Positions 47,557 to 60,004 of a stretch of DNA of 64,000 nt are shown here, one piece after another. Position numbers and translations under genes: made by a program. The notes beneath the pieces were generated by a model. That model was not told where the DNA came from and did no database searches. It saw only the letters and a program-made list of their open reading frames with translations. The first letter of the stretch is position 1. Each line of letters starts with the position of its first letter. The stretch is from Pohlia nutans (taxonomy: Eukaryota > Streptophyta > Bryopsida > Bryales > Mniaceae). Location: the NCBI GenBank assembly GCA_022496805.1, contig CM040107.1:13565501-13629500 (forward strand), read 5' to 3'.

Positions 47557-48779
47557 TGTGCTCAGGTCAATTAGTTTATCGTTGTCAAGCCGTTTACGGT
47601 GCGAATAATTACTATTTGTATCAATACAATTTTCCTAGTTTTTATGAGTGCAGGTAATCAATAATACTGATTTCCATATCTTGCAATGCTGCAACTCAAC
47701 ATTTCACATGCACATTGTTCAAATTGTGTGTAATTATACTTCTAGAATGAAAACAAACTTCCCATACGTTACACAGTACGGCTATGTAGCAAACCAAACA
47801 AAACGGAAGTGATAAAACAAATGCAAAATATCATACACCCTAACTATGAAATACAAATGCTACTCACCCATTATAAGCTTCGGAGTTCTTGGTGAAGCTT
47901 CAAGACAAATTTCAATCGCGTTGCAAGATTGCAGATGTCAGCAATTGTCAATCACAATTGCAGATGGCACTTTGCATTTGCAAACGGAGCCCCTTCTTCT
48001 CAACTGCCACAAAGATCAACAGAATCTTATTTGAATATGTCACTCCATCTCAAGCTGCCTATTCACATTGAACTCACATTGTATTGAACCCAAAGCAAAA
48101 AGTTTGAAAAAGAACAAGTTTATTGGATATGCACTTGGAGCTACGATATTTACTCAAAGCTGGACAGCAATTGCCACATACATTTTAAATATAATTCAGA
48201 ACATGTTATTTTTTCGTGCGGAGCTGAATAGGATAGAATACCTGATACACTACCCCAAATAGAAACACCTTTTTAACAATCAAACGCTCCTACTGAAAGA
48301 AATCAATCATCCTCATGTACTGACATAAGCTTCAAATTGATTGGAAGCACTATCTGGCTGGCTGGTTACACACCTGTGTGGTTTCGCTTCAAATCCCACA
48401 ATTCGAGACTTTTGATCGGCCAAAAGATGGTAAAGCACGTTGGATTCAATCTTGAATTTCTGTGAACCCTAAAAAATGGAAAAGCATAATTTATATCAGT
48501 TTTAACAATACCTAGATAACAAATGGCAAAGTTCAGAAAACGTTCAAGCAAAGTTCAAAGAAACGAAAGAAACCCATAACCAATGAAGAAGACAAATGCA
48601 AATGTTCAAAATGCAGTGGATTAATCTTAAGGATAGATGTAGAACCCTAAGCAACTGAATCCTTATCAAAAGAATGTTAAGCACACAATCCCTTGAACAA
48701 ACCAATGAAGAACACGAATCCAAATGTCCAAAACGTCCAAATCAAAGCAGAAGAATCAAAATGTTTTGAAGCGCAGTTG
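47557..48779 (-). other. Non-coding leader of element C
   Basis: No conserved coding region. Contains AAACCCTAA-like words near 48470 and 48650. By position it equals the 1.8-3.1 kb leader of element A. Confidence 0.35.
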
Positions 48780-49228
48780 AATCAGACAAACTGACCTGCT
48801 TGGAGGTGGCGATGCTTGTGGGCGACAAAGCAGAGCAGCTTCACAAGTCAGCAAAACTCTAAGGCGTGGCGAAAACTCGGAGCTCCAAACCCTAAGGCTC
48901 TGCAAAGACCCTAAACAAGCTGCAGCAACTCGAAGCTCCAAACCCGACACTCCAAACTCAAAACTCCAAACCCTAATGCGCCAAAAAACAGTGAGAGGGA
49001 GCAAGAAAGAGCACGGAGAAGCAGGGAGACAAAGAGAAGAGAGCGGCAGTGGTAGCGGGGAAAGCGGCAGCAGCAGCAGGGAGAGCGGCAGCAGCAGCGG
49101 GGAGAGCGGCAGCAGCGCATGAGCAGAAGAAATGATAGGCAGGAGAGAATGAGCGCCAAACCCTAATGGCGCTCGACCAACCCCTCCCGAAATTTCTGCC
49201 TTGCCCGAGGGCAAGAAAACTCCTACTA
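48780..49228 (-). promoter_or_regulatory. 5' leader/promoter module of element C
   Basis: On the minus strand: CTCGGGTAGTAGGAG, GCCCTCGGGCAAGG, CCATTAGGGTTTGGCGCTC (telobox near 49170), then a GCTGCCGCT triplet-rich T/C tract (49030-49115) and several further TAGGGTTTGGAG copies (48890-48980), giving at least three teloboxes. Same layout as the modules of A and B. Confidence 0.45.
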
Positions 49229-49336
49229 CCCGAGCGCATACACATACACGCATGTATATGCATACGTATATACATGCGTATACACATATGTATATGCATG
49301 CGTATACACATATGTATATACATGCGTGTATGTATG
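49229..49336. repeat. TA/TG/CG-containing microsatellite
   Basis: ATACACATATGTATATGCATGCGT units repeated about three times, next to the leader module, as in other module copies. Confidence 0.85.
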
Positions 49337-49338
49337 TA

Positions 49339-49591
49339 CTCCCTCCGTCCCAAAGTTTAGGGTCCAACTCGTTTTCATGGTATTTCTTTGAGCCAATGTT
49401 GTTGATCATATTGTAAGAAACATGATTAAAAAAAGGTTCCAAATTATGTCACCAGAATGATTGAAGAACATTGCATGTGTTCATTGCAACCTAAATAATT
49501 TTAGCCACAAGGGATTATTTTTTTCACCTACTTTAAAAAGCACTTTCGAACTTGACTCTCAAACATGACAATAACTTTGGGACGGAGGGAG
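49339..49591. mobile_element. Stowaway MITE, 253 bp
   Basis: A perfect 19-bp terminal inverted repeat CTCCCTCCGTCCCAAAGTT with TA on both sides (49337-49338 and 49592-49593). This is the classical plant Stowaway terminus (Tc1/mariner-related). Non-coding interior. A decayed right half occurs near 51185-51200. Confidence 0.9.
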
Positions 49592-49852
49592 TATATAGAG
49601 GTGTATGTATGTACATATGTCTGCATATAGATGTATATGCATATACATACAATACGTGGAAGGCAGGGTCGGCAGAAAATACTTTTCCAGTAAACGCTGA
49701 AAGAATAAAAAAGTGGTATAAAGTATATTGTTGACATCTAAAGAAATGAAGACTAGTTAATAAAATGCGAAAAATAAACAAAACTTTGTCTGAACATATT
49801 GGATTAAAAGATAGATAGATAGATGGATAGATAGATAGATAGATAGATAGAA
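49545..49852. repeat. Left copy of a duplicated segment with GATA microsatellite
   Basis: 49545-49810 matches 51147-51420, including the right half of the Stowaway MITE, a TA microsatellite and the TGGAAGGCAGGGTCGGCAGA block. A (GATA)n tract follows at 49806-49852 and is absent from the second copy. Confidence 0.75.
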
Positions 49853-50334
49853 ACATTGACCCTAAAGAAAAGGCCGGCGTGAATAGAGTGTCCGTTCATA
49901 ATGTCAATGACTTGATGCCCACAGGACAATGGGACAGTGGAACAATACAACTGTCCTATTGGATTAAAACTTAGTTATTAGAGAACGCGCCTAACAATAT
50001 AAAAAAACAGAAGAAATTTGTAGCCGGTACAGTTTTAATTTTAGCCTTTTTATAGCCGATTTTTAAATAATTACTTTTAAAAGTGCGGACATCCACGGTT
50101 TGAACTTCTGTTCATTATTCGACATGAAAGTGCCGCCCTCCGCGAAAATTGTCAACAAAATTGGATTACAGTATATTAACATTAAATGGGCTAGATTTAA
50201 AAATTATCTAGCAATCGATTAACGTCAAATGATTGTTATTCTTAGTTCAAGAAATAAGCCCCAAAACACAATTTCAAAAAGCACAATTGCAATCGAAATA
50301 ATTTTAGCTAGAATGAATTAATCTTGTTGCCTAC
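49853..50334. other. AT-rich non-coding DNA
   Basis: No gene or organised repeat is seen. Confidence 0.4.
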
Positions 50335-51142
50335 TTAACCCTTTAGTGACCAGAGTAGTTTTGGAGAAACCACACTTTTTTGGGTGATGTCTTCTTAAAA
50401 CTCTTGCTGTTGCAATTAGGGATACCATTAACAATATCCAACCGTATGAATGTAAGCATAGCTTAATGAAATACGCGTCGGTTAAATCTTGATACGATCG
50501 GATTGTTGGATTGGAAGATTATAGTATGTCTTTGAACCGTATAATGCACACTCAAAAATGAGATTTTGGTGGGTGTGCGACTTCAAGGTTAAATAGAATT
50601 TGGCTTAAATTTTCAAATAAAAAAGTGAAGAGATTCAGCAATAACTTGTGCCAACACCTCTCCATTGCAATCTTTCATGTCAAGAACGGATTCATACATA
50701 ATTATTGTGGATTTTATAAGTGAGAGTGACTTATCCATGTACAGTTTAGGACAAAGTTTATACATTCAAATAAGAAAGGAGTTGGTACATTGATTCAAAT
50801 CGAACTACATATACTAATAGAGCATGAACAAGAGAACATAATCCAAAAAAAAAATACAACAAAACAAACTTCCAAACACATGAAATACCACATAGTACGT
50901 GTGTTGTATTTGTAACTATTTGCTACATTTTGAGGTATTTGCAGTATTTAGGTGTTTTGTACATAGGTATTTGGATAGTTAAGAAAGTCAGATTCCAAAA
51001 TTTCTTTTTGCATCATCTGCAAAATCAAATGTTACACATCCGAACTTCAGACACCGGACAGAGATGATTTACAGATTTTCCAGAATTTCATTTTTTAATG
51101 ATCCAGTGACCACTTAGTGGTTACCTGGGCATTAAAGGGTTA
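50335..51142. mobile_element. Non-coding DNA element with TTAACCCTTTA ends, copy 2
   Basis: The left end TTAACCCTTTAGTGACC and the right end (inverted) TTAACCCTTTAATGCCC match at 14 of 17 positions. Internal segments (about 50600-50760 and 50827-50990) also match parts of 51440-52230. No coding capacity. It replaced or interrupted the left half of the duplicated Stowaway region. Confidence 0.6.
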
Positions 51143-51146
51143 AAAA

Positions 51147-51420
51147 AGCACTTTCAAACATGACTTTCACACATGACAATAACTTTAGGACGGATGGACT
51201 ATATTAATAGAAGTATATGTATGTACATATGTCTGCATATTTATGTATATGCATATACATACATTAATATGTGGAAGGCAAGGTTGGCAGAAAATACTTT
51301 TCCAGTAAATGATGAAACAATAAAAAAGTTGTATAAAGTATATTGTTGACATCTAAAGAAATGAAGTTAACAAAATGCAAAAAATAAACAAAACCTTGTT
51401 TGAATAGAATTGGATTAAAA
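51147..51420. repeat. Right copy of the duplicated segment
   Basis: Matches 49545-49810 with scattered substitutions: AAAAGCACTTTC, ATGACAATAACTTTAGGACGG (decayed MITE end), TATGTATGTACATATGTCTG and GGCAGAAAATACTTTTCCAG. Confidence 0.75.
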
Positions 51421-51601
51421 GTTAAATACAATATGGATTTAATATTCTAAAATAAAAGTGAAGAGGTTCAAGCACTAACCTATATCGACAACTCTTAGTT
51501 ACAATCTTTTATGACTGTCAAGAATGGACTCACTCAAAATTATTGTGATTTTTATAAGTGATAGTGACTTATCCATTAACGGTTCAGAACAAAAATATAC
51601 G

Positions 51602-52230
51602 TTAACCCTTTAATGTCCCGATTCAACACTATTTTCAACGATTTGTTATAAAATGGTTGATGAAAAACGAAAATGGAGTTGATGTAGAAAACAAAGTTGT
51701 AAATTTCAATGTGTAGATAACATCCGTACGGTTGGATTCATCATATTTATTATCAATATTTTTTAAAGTAATTTTACAAGGTTTTCTCTTGAAATTCAAT
51801 TAAAAATCCAAAATTCACACAATTTTTAAAAAAAATATTGTAATGAAATTAGAATGACATGCACTACGAGATGGTATGGTTTCCATTATTTGATTCTACT
51901 TACTATGGAAAATCATATTTAAGGTCTTTCTTTTTGAACTAAGATTGAAACTTGACACAAACCACTTTTGTAATTTTTCAAAAATTCACATTATCTTATT
52001 TGGAACACCTATGAAATTTGAACAAGAGAATACATTCCTAAAAAATATAACAAAAGAACAAATTGTCTTCCGAACTAACCCTGGAACTTCCGCATAATAC
52101 ATGTGATGCATATATATTAAGAAAGTATTGTATTTTGATTTGCGTATTTGCAGTAATATGACGCTTCTTTAAGTAATGTTTTGATAGTTACACAACTCCA
52201 AATGGAAAATGCATAAATTTGTGCGAAAGA
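51602..52230. mobile_element. Non-coding DNA element with TTAACCC end, copy 3
   Basis: Starts TTAACCCTTTAATG. 51602-51985 is a close match to 444-835, including GCACTACGAGATGGTATGGT. The right end is not clear. Non-coding. Confidence 0.55.
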
Positions 52231-52799
52231 TGTATATTATAAGTGTCTAACTTTGAACATTACAATTCCAAACCATTTTTATTGATGTGCCAAAAATCGA
52301 AATATCGTTTTATGAAAAATAAAAAATTATTAAATACGTTATCAACTTTATTTTTATACAAAATCTGAATTATGTCTATCATTCAAAGAGAAATCATTTT
52401 TTATAAATACATATTATAACCCATTTATGTTTTGTCCAATAGTACACAAGATTTTATTTGTTGAAAAATATTTCACTATTCATCCTTAAATAAATATATC
52501 ATCTTTATATATTAATATTTTATAATATATACACTACGTTGAATGCATGAGAAGTGTGAAGTATTTCATACTTTTTTAAGATGTACAATGCGTACTAAAA
52601 TTCAAATTTAGAGCTACCTCAATCTTTTTGAATAAGCTAATTTATTATATTTTCGAGAGCAAGAAAAAAGCTTTGATAGGAGTGTAAAATTATAGTATGT
52701 TCAAATCGTATAAGTCTCAAATAATGTCTACGTTTTAAATTCATGGACCTTTAAAATTTAACCCACCGTTTATATTATTAATACTGTTTAGGAAAACTT
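52231..52799. other. AT-rich non-coding DNA
   Basis: No gene is supported. Confidence 0.4.
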
Positions 52800-53505
52800 A
52801 AAGTACAGTGTTTACTGTAGTTTAAGTAATGCATTCAAAAAATAGAATGTTTTAATGAGGCAAATTATATCTTCAAAATCATGGAGGAACGTACAAGTTG
52901 TAAAGACATTGAATAAGTAAAATGCATGAGAAAATTTAAGGAATGGAAAAAAATTTACAAGGATTAATTTGTTAAAAAATTTAAATGTGAGCACTAACGA
53001 AATATTTAAAGACCAAATTATATTTTATTACAACTCTAAGTACAACAATTCAAAATAACAAACCCTACAAGTTGCAAATAATGTCAAGTACTAAAATCCA
53101 TGAGAATTATAAATTTATGCAAGCGTTTGTATACAAAATAATGCTTTATTATATTAAAGTACAATGTTTGCTGTAGTTTAATTAATGCATTCAAAAATTA
53201 GAATGTTTTAATGAGGCAAATTATAATATTTTCAAAATCATTGAGGAAAGTACAAGTTGTAAACACATTGAATAAGTAAAATGCATGAGAAAATTTAAGG
53301 ATTGGAAAAAAATATACAAGGAATAATATGTTTAAAAATTTAAATGTCAGCAGTAGCGAATTATTTAAGGACCAAATTATATTTTATTACAACTTTAAGT
53401 ACAACAATTCAAAATAACAAACTCTACAAGTTGCAAATAATATCGATTACTAGAATCCATGAGAATTTTTAATTTATGCAAGTGCTTGTATGGTGGATAA
53501 TGCTT
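52800..53505. repeat. Direct tandem duplication, about 357-bp period
   Basis: 52800-53150 and 53157-53505 are two adjacent copies at high identity by eye, sharing TTTTAATGAGGCAAATTATA, AAATGCATGAGAAAATTTAAG and ACAACAATTCAAAATAACAAA. Non-coding and AT-rich. Confidence 0.85.
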
Positions 53506-54540
53506 CAAATAAATCATTAAATTAATTAAAAGGACGGTTCTTGTTGTAGTTAACTTCATTAATGCATTCATTAAATAGTCGTATTAGAAGAAATGAGAAA
53601 ATCTTATTAAATATTAAATAATGAGATTAAACATTAAATAGTCGTATTAAATCTTACAAATGAGAAAATCGTCAAGTAGTAAATACTATGAATATGCTAT
53701 TGGCATTATTAACAACCATTATTTAAAATTATGCAAGGATTTTAATGGATGATGTGTAGTGCTAAAAAAATTAAATTTTAATGATGTTGCAACATTTGAC
53801 AGTTGTCATTTCACGTTTAACATTAAACATTACGTATTAAACATTAATAGAATTTGACATTGCAGATGCATTTGCTAATCAATTTGTGAGATTGAGCGAT
53901 GTACTAAAGAAAAGTCATTTTAATCTTAGTACTTTAAAAAACGACTATAAATTTTGTCACCATTGTCAAAAGAAAATATGCAATGTATATGTAAAAATAC
54001 ATCTCATATTCCCAATTTGTACAACATTTGAGGAAGTAATGACGTTTTGAAAATTATGACGATTGGTTGTTTCGTTCATTGAACTTTTAATGAAGTGCGT
54101 GCTGAGTGCATTCAATTTAGTTGAACTAGACATAACCAGTTTTTTCACAAATACATTAATTTTGCCAGTATAATGTATATGGTGTTACATAAGTAAAGTG
54201 ATCGAATTGTTGTATATTATTGCAAATCTTCAATTAAAATGTTATACGAAATGAAATTAAAGTAATTATCCTAAACAACGGTCATGACAGTCACGTGTAT
54301 AGTAGTTTTGAAATTGTAGGTCTATATAGTTGAAATTATAACTCATTTGCAATAATGTTAATCAATCATTAATTAACAATATATCATTGAAAGACATGAC
54401 AAAACATTTCCCATTGTCAAGTTTAATTTTGACCATGCCTATTTCAATACTAAACAAATACAATCGCAACTGAAGAAAATATGAACAAAATTCATTTACT
54501 GTCAAAGAAGATAATACATGCTATTCTTGTACAATTGAAA
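53506..54540. other. AT-rich non-coding DNA
   Basis: No gene is seen. TTAAATATTAAATAATGAGATTAAACATTAAATAGTCG-like local repetition occurs at 53600-53640. Confidence 0.4.
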
Positions 54541-55403
54541 CACTCTCAAATTTAGGGAGAGGAAGCCATGCTCTGGTGTAAAAGTTAGTTAAGAGATCGG
54601 GTAGAAGATTTGGGAGAGTTAGGATCGTTTGAATGTGGGGTTTTCCGTGTCCGATTGCAGGAGATAATCAGGATTAGTGGCTGAGTGAGCAAGAGGAGGT
54701 ACTCCGGTTCTCTCAGAACTCCTGGACGGGTAGTTCGGTAGAGGTGCCAGCATCCGGGTCGATCTTGTAATTGCAGGGTATGGGGAAGCCACAGTAAAAC
54801 GGGTGGTGAGGAATTCAATCAATTCCTGACACCCCGGATACTGTCCATTTCGGTTAGCAAGTCGTTATAATATTTTGAAGAGAAGGGGGAAACACGGTTG
54901 CGCTTGTGTGACCGGCTATGGGTTTGGGATAAATCCATAGTTGAAGAGCAATATGGAAAGTACTCGGATTGGGGAGTTGAGTTCGGGTAAGCGGGAAGTC
55001 GTGAGTCCCCTGTCACGGAAATCAGTAGGGGAGGGTGTGACTTTAGATCCAGCATCCTTAAAAATGCAAATGGAGAACCCTCTGAGGGAAAACAGAGGTT
55101 AAGGGAAAACCGGATTAAGTGGTTAGGTTAGACCGGGTAGAGTAGGGTTGGCTAAACTTCCAACCCGGTCAGAAACCAGATCTAGCTATAGCCGGATCAG
55201 TCAGCAGAGAAGATCTCGTTTTAGTACAGAAAATGGGAGTTAATTGGTGTCCGGAACAGAGTAGTCACCAATCCGGGTCAGTTTCCGGCAACTTCTCACT
55301 TCACAGAGTCTCCGCGGATGCATAACCCGGAAATCACCTTTACGAGCATTCTTAATACGAAAAAGTGCGCTCTAGGGGAGTGTCCGGTACGACGTGCTAC
55401 GAC
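54541..55403. other. Higher-GC segment of unknown origin
   Basis: Composition changes sharply from the AT-rich flank. ACCGG- and GGGTA-rich wording resembles the 60-64 kb retroelement, but no shared block or coding domain can be aligned. Short minus-strand ORFs (54585-55055) are rich in Ser, Pro and Thr and unconvincing. It may be retroelement LTR/UTR debris. Confidence 0.3.
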
Positions 55404-56110
55404 AGAAATTGTGGAAAAAGGACTGCTGGTATCGGCAGTCCGTTTAGGGTCTTGAAGCTGTGGTGACAAGATTGAAAATTCACTAGTTTGATTCAGCTAG
55501 AGTTTCTTATTGGTTTTGCGACTACAAATTTTTTCGAATATTAAGGCTTGTAATATACCGTTGGAAAGGTCTTGAGAATACCTTTCCAATGGTATATTAT
55601 GCGCCCTTGAAATTGTGAAAAAAGACTGTCGGTATCAGCAGCCCGTTTGGGGTCCCAAAGCGGCAGTAACAAGAATGAAAATTCTCAAGTTTGATACTGC
55701 TAGAGTTTCTTTTTGGTGTAGCAACTGCAATTTTTGAATCTTGGAACGTGTAATATATATCGTTGGAAAGGTCTTGAGAATACCTTTCCAATAGTATATT
55801 ATGCGCCCTTGAAATTGTGAACTAAAAATGCCGGTATCGGCAGCCTGTTTGGGGTCCCGCAGCGGCAGTGACAAGAATGAAAATTCTCAAGTTTGATTCA
55901 GCTAGAATTTCTTTTTGGTGTAGGGACTGCAATTTTTTGAATCTCGGGGCGTAAAATATACCGTTGAAAAGGTTTTGAGAATACCTTTCCAATGGTATAT
56001 TATGTGCCCTTGAAATTATGGATAAAGGATTACCGATACCGGCAGTCCGATCGGGGTCTCGAAGTGGCCATGACAAGAATAAGAATTCTCAAGTTTGCTT
56101 CTGCTGGAGG
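55404..56110. repeat. Tandem array of about 203-bp units, 3.5 copies
   Basis: Units start at about 55404, 55609, 55812 and 56013 with GAAATTGTG. Each contains GGTATCGGCAG, then a stem-loop ACCGTTGGAAAGGTCTTGAG against its complement (CCTTTCCAATGGT), then TATATTATGCGCCCTT. The inverted repeat within each unit is preserved through substitutions. Confidence 0.85.
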
Positions 56111-56184
56111 TTTCATATATATGTGTATTTATATTTTTTAGTTCAATTTATGCAGGCCACGCTAATTTTAAAGAGATTGTCGAA

Positions 56185-57180
56185 AGGAAGATCGGAGTGC
56201 CAGTACTCGCAGACCAAAAGCGCGCGCAAAACTTGAACACTTGAGGAAACTAAAATGGCAGTGCCGGTACCGGCAGACCAAAAGCACGAGCAAAACTTGA
56301 ACATTGGAGGAAATCAAAATCGCAGTGCCGGTACCGGTTGACGAAAAGCGCGAGCAAAACTTAAACATTGGAGGATACTAAAATCGTAGTGCCGGTACCG
56401 GCAGACCTAAAGTGCGAGCAAAACTTGAACACCTGAAGAAACCAAAATCGCAGTGCTGGTACCAGCAGACCAAAAGTCCGAGCAAAACTTGAACACTTGA
56501 GGAAACCAAAATCGCAGTGCCGGTACATGCAGATCAAAAGCGCGAGCAAAACTTAAACATTGGAGGAAACTTAAATCGTAGTGCCGGTACTGGCAGAGCT
56601 AAAGTGCGAGCAAAACTTGAAAATTGGAGGAAAGTAAAATCGTAGTGCGGGTACCGGCAGACCAAAAGCGCGAGCAAAACTTGAACATTGGAGGAAACTA
56701 AAATCATAGTGCCGGTACCGGCAGACCTAAAGTGCGAGCAAAACTTGAACACTTGAGGAAACCAAAATCGCAGTGCCAGTACTGGCAGACCAAAAGCGCG
56801 AGCAAAACTTGAACATTGGAGGAAACTAAAATCGTAGTGCTGGTACCGGTAGACCTAAAGTGCGAGCAAAACTTGAACACTTGAGGAAACCAAAATCGCA
56901 GTGCCAGTACCGGCAGACCTAAAGCGCGAGCAAAATTTGAACACCTGAAGAAACCAAAATCGCAGTGCCGGTACGGGCAGACCAAAAGCGCGAGCAAAAC
57001 TTGAACATTGGAGAAAACCAAAATCGTAATGCCGGTACCGGCAGACCTAAAGCGTGAGCTAAACTTGAACACCTGAGGAAACCAAAATCGCAGTGCCGGT
57101 ACCGGCAAACCAAATGCGTGAGCAAAACTTGAAAAGCGGAGGAAACCCTAAGCGCAGTGCGGGTAGCAGCAGACCAAAAA
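56185..57180. repeat. 60-bp minisatellite, about 16-17 units
   Basis: The unit carries the perfect palindrome GCCGGTACCGGC followed by AGACC(A/T)AAAG, GCGAGCAAAACTTGAAC and GAGGAAACCAAAATCG. Two subtypes, differing at ATTGGAGG or ACTTGAGG and CCAAAAG or CCTAAAG, roughly alternate. Because 60 is a multiple of 3, long minus-strand ORFs with a 20-residue periodic peptide appear; these are not considered genes. The GGTATCGGCAG motif is shared with the preceding 203-bp array. Confidence 0.9.
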
Positions 57181-57750
57181 GGCAAACAAAACATGGTCAC
57201 CACTCAGAACTTGAAACCCTCAAAAGCTCACGAGCTTGACCCATAAGGTCAGAGCCAGCACTCAGAACTTGAAACCCCAGAGCTTGGAACCCGAGAATCT
57301 GAATGCCCCAAATACTCAAAAATCTAGCTATTGAGGAAGGTGAAACAAGACCCCAAGGCTTACCTTCATCCTCAGTGCACTTTGTCTCCATCTAGTAATC
57401 TTTGCTCCCCTGACCGATGCTCTCCACGTCCATCTACTGCTTTGAAGCCTTCCCAAACAGTGAACCCTCGACCTCCAAGTCCGCCACTTTTTACGACAAG
57501 AACAGGTACTAAAAGTGCTCGACAAAAGAGTCTTAAGGATTCTACGTAAGACACGGTTCCGCCATATTCAAAGGAGTTAGAAGTAAAATTCAGAATTGAT
57601 GCATACTCCAGATATCCATCTTGCTCAATAATTCAGAACTCAATGATTTGACACTACTAAACAACAGTTGACAACGTTTGAATTTGCAGTGGCAATTATG
57701 GACTACTAAATCCCATAATGATTTTCCAACTGCAGAGCAAAGCAACTCTA
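57181..57750 (+). other. Spacer upstream of the MULE remnant
   Basis: A Ser/Pro-rich open frame (57331-57549) is on the plus strand but has no recognisable domain and may be a leader exon. Otherwise non-coding. Confidence 0.3.
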
Positions 57751-57754
57751 TGGA

Positions 57755-59400
57755 ATGGACAAACACTCTAACGAGCAGGCTTGGACTCGTATCCACACGT
57801 TAAACATTGTGACTAATTTAGGTTTGATCTTTCGTACCTGGTCTTACTGTGGTCATCTACAATGTGAGAATGTCGAATGTGATTTTCTAACCTGCGTGCA
57901 TCGACGGCCGCTGTTGATGAAATTGAGTGGGATGGTGTCTCCTCTTTCGTTTTTGACGTAGGATATAATCCTCCTAAAGGATCCACTTTGGTTTGCAAAT
58001 GTTGTAAGGTTCCTCCTTCGTGTCTTGCAACGTGCAATGCCAAAATCTATTATGTTCTAGCTAAAGACAACATGACCAGAGCTTATGTTCATTTTGGCAA
58101 TCACAACCACCCCATCAAGATCGGTGCTTATCGTGACGATATTGCAAGAGATGAGAGGTTAGTCGAGGAGCAAGTGCAGCGAACTTCTACTGCAACCAAC
58201 TCTGCCATTGTTTTGGAGGCTACAAAGGAGATAGTCGGGGACATGCTCGTTGTTGCTGAAGGTGTGCAATCAAAGACACTAGAGCTCAATTAGCTCTTTT
58301 CACTCTTAAATAGATGTAAGGAGCTTACTTTGCCTTGTATTCACAATAAAGTGACCGGCTTCAAATACTTTCGCAGGTTTAGAGCTATGGACAGCATCAC
58401 CAAGCTTGGCGGCTCAAATAAGTGGTCCGCTGTCCAAGAGAACAAGTTCCCTTATCAAAGATTGGAGTCACACAAAGTCTTTGTGTTCAAAATGTCAAAA
58501 GTTGGGCGGGTAGCGGAGTTGACCTCGTCCAGCGCATGCAGCCTAGTGGAGACCTCCAAAACACATAGCATATGTTTGACCATGTTAAAAGGGTCAAAGA
58601 GTGGACCACCATAGGCTGCCACATCTACAACCCCACTTATTGTCGTGTCATGACCATCGCACTTTGCAATATGCAGTCTGAGGACGTCGCTTCCTAAATG
58701 GTTGTCTGGAAGAATCTCAATGCCATCATCGGTCGCCATGGAGTTGAGAATCCAAATTTCAAAGGCTTCATGGCCGATAGTACACTAAAAAACTGGAATG
58801 CTATACGCATTGTATATGGAAGTGGAGATGCATCAATTCCGATGCCGAATAAGGAACAAACTTGTTTATTCCATTGGTTGCAGTCCATGGAGAAGCAAAC
58901 CAAGGCTGACATTCGAGCTGACCTCCAGGACCAACATCGCCTCCTGTGCAAGCAATACAAGAAGGCCTCAATACAATCGGATGCTGATACCCAGTATCTC
59001 GCTATTCGAGCTTCGTGACTGTCATCCGGAGCTACAACTGAAGATGGTTTACGACGTCTTGACCTCTGGCACTTCCGATACCGCCAGTGAAGAGGTTTCA
59101 TGCAGCTGGTAAGTGAAGGTGAACATGGTTCCTGTCCCGCCCTAGGATGCATTGTCACATTGGATTTCGGCACACATCCGACGATTCAACAATACCATCT
59201 CACAATTTTGCAATTCCCAAACTGCTCTTGCCCTTATTTCAAGGAGATGTTGACTAAAGCTAAGGGAGGCCGTAGTCAATGGACTTATTGCAAGCATTTG
59301 TATTTTATCTTCACCATCATACACTCATATGTGGATTTGATGCTGAAGTCGATGCCTTCATACATGCACCTACTCTTAGCTTCAATGAATTTAAGCTAGT
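57755..59400 (+). pseudogene. MULE-type transposase remnant with SWIM zinc finger
   Basis: In order: CDFLTC-type start, CKCCKVPPSC and NHNHPIKIG (DNA-binding-like N-terminus), the frame through TAG 58291-58293 (LELN then LFSLLNRC) into KFPYQR, then after a frameshift NPNFKGFMADS, WNAIRIVYGSGD and KEQTCLFHW (MULE transposase core), and finally FPNCSCPYFKEM with WTYCKHLYFIF, the CxC...CxH of a SWIM zinc finger. A TAA at 58695-58697 precedes MVVWKNL. Frameshifts lie near 57905, 58580 and 59015. The family (MULE/FAR1-like, SWIM) is recognised by motif order and the copy is inactive. No terminal inverted repeats were found, but the 203/60-bp arrays upstream could be subterminal repeats. Confidence 0.6.
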
Positions 59401-59800
59401 TCTTGAGAGTGGATTGTTGACTCACCCAACATCTTAGGGTAGTTCACTATTCCTAGTTCCATTGTTCGCAATTGCATACTCTTTAGGTCAATGAAACAGT
59501 AGTGAGACTAAAAGGGCCACTATTGTAGTTCTTAAACTTGGGTACCATACTAAACCCTAATCTATGGAATTTGTTCTATTTTGCACCCCAAATTGGCTCT
59601 AATTTGTTCTAATTATGTACTCAAGTGGTATAGTAATTGTACTACTCTTCTACCGCGTAGCAGGTAGGATACATCAACTACAGACTTTGATCCTCATTTG
59701 TACTAGAATACATTATTTATGGACACTTTGTACCGTATATCTACGTTGAATATCCTGTATATTAATTATCTACTCAAATTTAACGTATTGTACTTGCCTC
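59401..59800. other. Non-coding spacer
   Basis: No gene is supported; AAACCCTAATC occurs near 59555. Confidence 0.35.
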
Positions 59801-59814
59801 CGTTTCTTCTACAG

Positions 59815-60000
59815 ACATCGTTCTTTCTACGTTTTATGGAAGCGCACCCTGAATGCAATATTCGAGAGAGAGCATTTGAGAGGTTGAAGCTATGGTGGGT
59901 GAAGAAATTCAAAGAGAGGAATACATGTTGCTCCATATATCATGCGGAGATGGACATGATGAAGGCTGGGTTGATTACTCTCAGGGATAAGTTTAGGGGG
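59815..60000 (+). pseudogene. Coding fragment of an unrecognised TE protein
   Basis: An open frame after a TTCTACAG acceptor encodes FMEAHPECNIRERAFERL, WWVKKFKERNTCC and IYHAEMDMMKAGL. The CC-x(3)-H spacing suggests a metal-binding segment of a plant TE protein. It is cut off by the LTR at 60005. I cannot name the family. Confidence 0.35.
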
Positions 60001-60004
60001 TTTC

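Noticed and set aside
49806..49852. (GATA)n tract as a special regulatory repeat
   Set aside because: A simple microsatellite at the edge of a duplication; no further evidence.
54585..55055. Short Ser/Pro/Thr-rich minus-strand ORFs
   Set aside because: No domain, overlapping alternatives in two frames, and composition follows the GC-rich repeat-like DNA.
56168..57203. Minus-strand ORFs encoding a 20-residue periodic peptide (FARTLGLPVPALRFWF type)
   Set aside because: Produced by a 60-bp tandem repeat whose length is a multiple of three; units drift in frame and several stops interrupt the array.
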